From positions 62,001 to 126,000 of the forward strand of contig ML769408.1 of the NCBI GenBank assembly GCA_009733575.1: DNA of 64,000 bases, in the 5' to 3' direction. The translations under genes were made by a program, and so were the position numbers. Under the pieces are notes generated by a model. That model worked only from the letters and a program-made list of their open reading frames with translations. It did not search any database and was not told the DNA's origin. The DNA comes from Gymnopus androsaceus JB14. Taxonomy: Eukaryota > Basidiomycota > Agaricomycetes > Agaricales > Omphalotaceae. Positions 59,801 through 64,000 of this stretch are shown here, piece after piece (positions within the stretch are counted from its first letter, which is position 1; each line of letters opens with the position of its first letter).

Positions 59801-62800
59801 CGGCGATCTCGCTCTGAGTCTGATTCACGTTCGCCTTCTTCAGAGCGTGAATCTCGACGATTACGGCGACGGTCTCCTAGGCGTGATTATGAACGTCCAC
59901 CTCCCCATATTCCATCTGACTATGGCACCGAGTATGGTCCGGTACCACCTGGAACTGGCTATGTAGGCTCTCATGCTCCAAGTCGCATGCATACTCGAGC
60001 TGGCTCTGTAGAAGAGACCCACATTTCGTTGAAGGAGAAGAAGGTCGGGGTGAAGGTCCATCACACTACCGTTCTCGTCCTGGTACCCAACATCCCTCTC
60101 GAGCTGGTACGCATAGATCTGCCAGCGTGGATGAAGGGGATGGAGCTCGGCCTGCTCGCCATCCTTCTCGTTCTGGTACGCATCGACCTGCAAGCGAAGA
60201 ACGGGATGCAGGAGAAGATCGGCCAACGCGTCATCCCTCTAGAGCTGGTACACAGCGACCTGCCAGCATGGAAAGAGATGCAGGGGAAGGTCGGCCGGCG
60301 CATTATCGTTCTCGTTCTGGTACGCATCGACCTGCAAGCGAAGAACGGGATGCAGGAGAAGATTGGCCAACGCGCCATCCCTCTAGAGCTGGTACACAGC
60401 GACCTGCTAGCATGGAAAGAGATGCAGGGGAAGGACGGCCGGCGCACTATCGCTCTCGTTCTGGTACACAACCCCCTCCATCTTTGATAGAAGGAGGAGA
60501 AACCCACTATCCACCTCCCACTATCTACTCTCCTCCAAGTACTCCTCCGAGTATCCATGGGAGTCGTTATGGTTCAAGGGAAAGAGAAAGGATTCCCGAT
60601 GTTACTCGTAAGTGGCTGGTACAATAGAAAAAGCTTTGCATCTTCTAATCTCTATCTTCTTACAGGAACACATTCTCAGCCATACGGTGCTCGCACCGTT
60701 CGTGACGATGACGGTCGCACTGTACGGGACGATGACGGTCGCACAGTTCGTCGTAAGTGACTGGTACAATTTAAAAAATTGCATCTTTTAATCTGCATCT
60801 TCTTATAGGGGCACGTTCTCCTTCATATGGAGCCCGCACTGTACGTGACGATGACGGTCGCACTGTACGGGACGATGATGGTCGCACTGTTCGTCGTAAG
60901 TGACTGTTACAATCTTGAGAATTGCATCTTCTAATCTGCTTCTTCTTATAGGGGCACATTCTCCTCCATATGGAGCCCGCACCGTACGTGACGATGACGG
61001 TCGCACTGTGCGGGACGATGATGGTCGTACAGTTCGTATCGATGAACCGCGAAGACAGCAGCCTACTGTCCGTGATGACGATGGATACGGCCTCCGTGAT
61101 GAGGACGGAAATTCTTTACAAGATACTATCAGGCGCACACACCCTGATGTTCCTATCATCCCAATATCCGGAACTCGACCCCTCCCATCTGAACCTGGTG
61201 GACGCTCTTCACCTAGCATAATCAGTGCTGTACCTCCCCCAGGGCGTACTCGTACCCCTCGTTCACCGGTCTTTGGTGATCTTGCTTTGGCAGAGGATGA
61301 ACGTGATCGACTTGCTCGACTCGACGAAGTCGAGCACCGACTCAACGATGTTGCAGAGGGAGCACGGGAGGCAGAACAACAAAGAGAAGCAGAATTTCAA
61401 GATAAGGAAAGGCTTCGGGAGGACGAGTTCCGTTCCAACGAAGAAGATCGACAGAGGATCTTTAGGGAGAACGAGGAAGCCAGAGCACGCGAAGCTGCTG
61501 AAGCTCGAGACGCAATGCTGCAAGACTTTCCCGAAGGCCTGGGAACAGCCCCTGTACCCCCTGGTGGAAGCGTTTCTGGTGTTCCTGGTGTTGGGGGAGA
61601 TGGAGGAGATCGTGCTTCGCTCCACACCATTCAAGATATACGCGACACAGCTTCAAGACAATCGCGCGAGATTCGAGATATCATCGATATGGAACGCGAG
61701 GAGAGCGCGAGGGAGCGAGAGGCTGCAACTGCAGAAAGAGTGCGACTGGAGGCTGAACGGGATGCTGCTGTCCAAGCTGCTCAGGAACTTAAAGATTCTC
61801 GCATTCAGGAACTCGAGGAGCAGGTTGCTTCTCTTCGTGCCGAACTCGAGGCCGAGAAACAGTCTAGGCAAGCTGAGGAATCCGACGCACGCGAACGTGA
61901 GAGAGCAGAGCGAGAGGAGAATAACGACTTCATCCGAAATCAACTGATGGATTTGACAAACCTAATGAACGAGCAGAGGCAGGCGACCGATGAGAAGCGG
62001 GAGTTGATGGAGTCAAGATATGCTGAAAAAGAGGAGAGGAGAAGGAACAAGGAGGCAGAGAAGATGGAGATGAGAGAGATGCTGCAGAAGCTTATTCGAT
62101 GAGTTCCAGATTGAAAGGGATAGAGCTGAAGCGTTGAGATTGGAGGCTGAGGGCAAACCAGGTACGAATTCTTTATTTATTTTCCTTTCCTGTATTGTTG
62201 TTGATTTTTCTTCGCCTAGGCGTCGAGAAGATACTCGAAGAAGTTATACGACGACACGACGATATTCAGGAATCGCTGAGAGCATTCTCGGACAGTGAGT
62301 CTCTCTTTCTCTCTTGGTGAACTATTTGTCTTACGCCTGCTGTACCATAGCTTGGCGCAACGAGTGTGAACAACATCACGCAGAAATTATCAGCGCCGTC
62401 CGAGAAACCGCTAACGAGCAGATTCCGTACAACGTTCAAGGGGTACGTCCACTATCTATAGCTGATCGCAAAACATCATCTTATTATAATTTTAACATCA
62501 CAGTACCTTGACGAATTCAGCAAAGCTCTGGCTTCCGAAGTACGTATGCTTCTGGGAGAGGTCGGGAAGTTGAGAGAAGAAAGGAGAGCTCTTCAACAGT
62601 ATGTCTCCCGTATTTTTGCATCTCGAGTAAACTTATGAATTACTTCATCGCAGTGAAATCGGATATCTATTATGCATGAGATCAAAGTATGGTCCCGGAG
62701 GAGAATTCGAGCCAGACTGGTATGTTTCATAAGTTGAACCAACACTTGACATAGACTAATTATGTCCAGGAAACCTGCACCGGGTGCACCCGGAGGACCT

Positions 62801-63163
62801 CCCCTTGACCCTCCGCCCCCACCTGAACCGCCCGTTGCACCAGAAATTCCACCCGCAAGGCCTGGCTGGCGTTCAGTTACCCAGCGAACTCGTAAAAAGA
62901 AGAAGGAAACTGCTCCGCCACCACCTGGACCCAATGTGCCGACAATTACTGGTATGGATCCTCGAACGCAAGTGACTCGAAGCTGGGCGACTTGGCAACG
63001 TGAGTGAATTGTTCTCTTAGTTCTCGCCAGTAGCTGACCTTGTCTTTCAGCTGACCCCAACTTGGCGCCAACTCCTGCATCTGTTGAGCCTACGCTACTC
63101 GTGCCTGACCGTGGTAGTCCTGGGTTGTTTGGTCCGAGATCTCCTCGCGACTCGAGGATATAA
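50833..63163 (+). CDS. giant PH-domain, RS-rich and coiled-coil protein, unknown function
   Basis: One gene of about 12 kb, approximately 3,800 residues, with many short introns. Order: an acidic start (MERRAASPSSNSFSDTDSYE), Gly/Ser/Thr-Tyr repeats, a PH domain at about 52098-52560 (LHLGTLYYLNVHTEPPYRWQ ... VERLACESLVDRQRWIGWIW), more YTGTGSP-type repeats, and a 2-kb Ser/Thr/Pro-rich exon. Next come short helical blocks (DLERLANELRHYDQNRAEEN; DLEELLELNRNNAVATVTNN), Pro/Gly-rich and RS-rich stretches (58.4-59.9 kb), 24-residue repeats, TVRDDDGR repeats, a long coiled coil (61.3-62.6 kb) and a tail with SKYGPGGEFEPDWKPAPG. One-base frame changes are needed near 51949, 52785, 58865, 60014 and 62097. 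Near 56220-56300 a 64-nt intron or another frame change is needed. Gene finders may split it. PH plus coiled coil suggests a membrane-associated scaffold. Confidence 0.7.
53160..53735 (+). repeat. degenerate Gly-Thr-Tyr coding repeats (TGTG / SPYTGTG)
   Basis: Within the giant gene. Short tandem strings of ggaacggga/ggaacagga encode T-G-T-G runs, and ctggatctccttatac encodes G-S-P-Y-T-G-T units (four copies around 53640-53720, split by introns). Related YTGSGTYT units occur at 50995-51130. Expected to be disordered and possibly O-glycosylated or phosphorylated; the copy number may vary between strains. Confidence 0.7.
58440..59900 (+). repeat. RS-rich low-complexity coding region
   Basis: Within the giant gene, long runs of Ser-Arg and Arg-Ser dipeptides (SRRSSRSSRSPTP, RSRRSRRDRGRRSRSESDSR) alternate with Pro/Gly-rich spacers. 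This resembles the RS domains of splicing-related proteins, targets of SR-protein kinases. The frame changes by one base at about 58865. Confidence 0.65.
60055..60480 (+). repeat. tandem 72-nt repeats encoding 24-residue units
   Basis: About six units of 24 codons alternate between two versions, RPTRHPSRAGTQRPASMERD plus AGEG and RPAHYRSRSGTHRPASEERD plus AGED. At the DNA level this makes a 144-nt higher-order repeat (starts near 60221 and 60365) that is nearly identical between copies, indicating recent duplication or homogenisation. Confidence 0.85.
60608..60951 (+). repeat. tandem duplication of an intron-plus-exon unit (143 nt)
   Basis: Introns at 60608-60665, 60753-60808 and 60896-60951 are homologous (gtaagtg ... 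acaat ... ttgcatctt). Each is followed by an 87-nt exon start encoding SPxYGARTVRDDDGRTVRDD plus DGRTVR (60666-60752, 60809-60895, and 60952 onward). Phases are identical, so each copy adds 29 residues without disturbing the frame. Confidence 0.85.
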
Positions 63164-63526
63164 AAATCTATTGTGCCATTGATGTGTACTTCTGTATTGT
63201 ATTTTTTTGACTTTATTTGCTTCCGTATCTTTTACGTCTCTTTTACGGTACTACGACGCTAACGAACCATACAACGATCTAATTCCTTCATTTTCATCTT
63301 TCACCCATCTATCTTTTCGTTCAATATGGCTGTTTCACAGTGCTTTTCGTTATGGTCTATGCATCCCAGTTACTCTAATGCTATTCCTTGTCGGTTTTCT
63401 TGCATTTTTCCTTTGCATACGTATATTTATACCTCACTTGTTCACTGTATATCCTTAGAGTTTTGATACAATCGAATTATTCTTCGCTCAGGACAATCGC
63501 TTGTTAAGTCGAAATGGAAGAATTAC
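63164..63526. other. 3' flank of the giant gene
   Basis: AT-rich sequence after the stop codon. Frames here (for example 83 codons at 63207-63458) are not supported. It probably contains the polyadenylation region. Confidence 0.4.
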
Positions 63527-63718
63527 AGCTGATCACGAATTTGTAGCATACTTTTGAAAAAACGCTCTTCATGATTCTACGCTCCACGTATTACAACGAT
63601 GGCCTCTCATTGGCCATTGGAGCTCTAGGCTCATCCAAAGTGGGTCATTTTGTTTGGATGTGAACAAAATCAGTAATGAGCGTTTTTCGAAAAGTATGCC
63701 ACAAATTCGTGATCAGCT
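63527..63718. mobile_element. MITE-like element with about 41-bp terminal inverted repeats
   Basis: The left end at 63527-63567 (agctgatcacgaatttgtag followed by catacttttgaaaaaacgctc) is the reverse complement, with about three mismatches, of the right end at 63678-63718. The interior of about 110 bp is non-coding. Size and structure fit a non-autonomous DNA transposon. No clear target-site duplication is visible in the flanks, so the exact borders are uncertain. Confidence 0.65.
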
Positions 63719-63765
63719 TTTAAAAACGGAATAAAATAAGAAAACAATAAACAGTATGAGAGTCA

Positions 63766-63837
63766 TAGCAGCAACTTGTTTCGATCAAGTGACCTCGGGG
63801 TTATGGGCCCCGCGCGCTACCACTGCGCCATGCTGCT
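63766..63837 (-). tRNA. initiator tRNA-Met (CAT)
   Basis: On the minus strand an intronless 72-nt cloverleaf: acceptor AGCAGCA pairs with TGCTGCT, followed by discriminator A. The anticodon stem is CGGGG/CCCCG with loop CCCATAA (anticodon CAT), and the T-arm is ACTTG-ATCGAAA-CAAGT. The A1:U72 pair and the AUCG (not TUCG) T-loop identify the eukaryotic initiator rather than elongator tRNA-Met. A TTTT termination signal lies about 20 nt downstream. Confidence 0.93.
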
Positions 63838-64000
63838 GACATTCAGTTTCTGACTGTTATTAGTATGATCCCTGTGAGTGCAGAAGAGAACTTTTTGCTA
63901 TCTCCTGCTGATAGTTTGAAGCCCTTCATTTTGAATGTAAATAAGTAGGTAGATAAAGTAAGTACATTTTAAGCATACTGGTACATGTTGCGTTAAGCAA

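Noticed and set aside
59027..60487. Leu/Val-rich continuation of the RS-region frame after 60014 (LVLVRIDLQAKNGM)
   Set aside because: Another frame gives the well-formed 24-residue repeats that join the downstream exons; the Leu/Val version is the out-of-frame reading.
60055..61040. Regular direct repeats considered as a CRISPR-like array
   Set aside because: The repeats are coding, in phase with the giant gene, with no unique spacers; the genome is eukaryotic.

Overview
This window is nuclear DNA from a filamentous basidiomycete, most likely an agaricomycete. Genes are dense and carry many introns of about 50-65 nt with GT-AG ends and CTNAC-like branch sites. Each recognisable protein reads as a basidiomycete homologue: SNF5 with a GATA-like finger, a three-exon-split Zn2Cys6 factor, DUR3-type urea symporter, QCR8 and OST4. 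I cannot name a species. CDS coordinates below run from start codon to stop codon and include introns. Layout: 0.4-6.4 kb SNF5 chromatin-remodelling subunit; 6.6-7.7 kb small conserved protein, possibly mitochondrial; 7.8-9.3 kb first 2-oxoglutarate/Fe(II) oxygenase; 9.9-10.3 kb tiny spliced acidic protein; 11.6-14.9 kb Zn2Cys6 transcription factor; 16.5-17.2 kb Hsp20; 17.3-19.7 kb gene-poor; 19.7-21.3 kb CstF-64/Rna15; about 21.9 kb a broken second copy of part of SNF5; 22.3-25.1 kb threonyl-tRNA synthetase sharing a 72-bp promoter interval with VPS15 (25.2-30.9 kb); 31.2-37.9 kb two more 2OG oxygenases flanking a urea/sodium symporter; 39.3 kb secreted small protein; 40.2-41.1 kb carboxylesterase-fold protein without the catalytic serine; 41.5-42.9 kb single-pass membrane protein; 44.3-46.4 kb three-repeat Myb protein whose frame runs directly into a glutathione S-transferase; 47.2-48.2 kb divergent QCR8/OST4 pair; 49.2-50.7 kb two weak hypothetical genes; 50.8-63.2 kb one giant gene (Ser/Thr/Gly-rich, PH domain, RS-rich, coiled coil); 63.5-63.7 kb MITE-like inverted repeat; 63.8 kb initiator tRNA-Met. 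Most genes are unlinked housekeeping functions: chromatin and transcription, 3'-end mRNA processing, translation, autophagy/endosomal PI3K, respiration and N-glycosylation. The only suggestion of a functional neighbourhood is the oxygenase-urea transporter-oxygenase trio. The most unusual items are the Myb-GST reading frame, the giant gene with a tandem duplication of exon plus intron, and the SNF5 fragment. At about a dozen places conserved proteins (VPS15, SNF5, GST, the giant protein) continue only after a one-base frame change. This is spread over essential genes, so I read it as draft-assembly error first and as gene decay second, and pseudogene calls should be made with that in mind.
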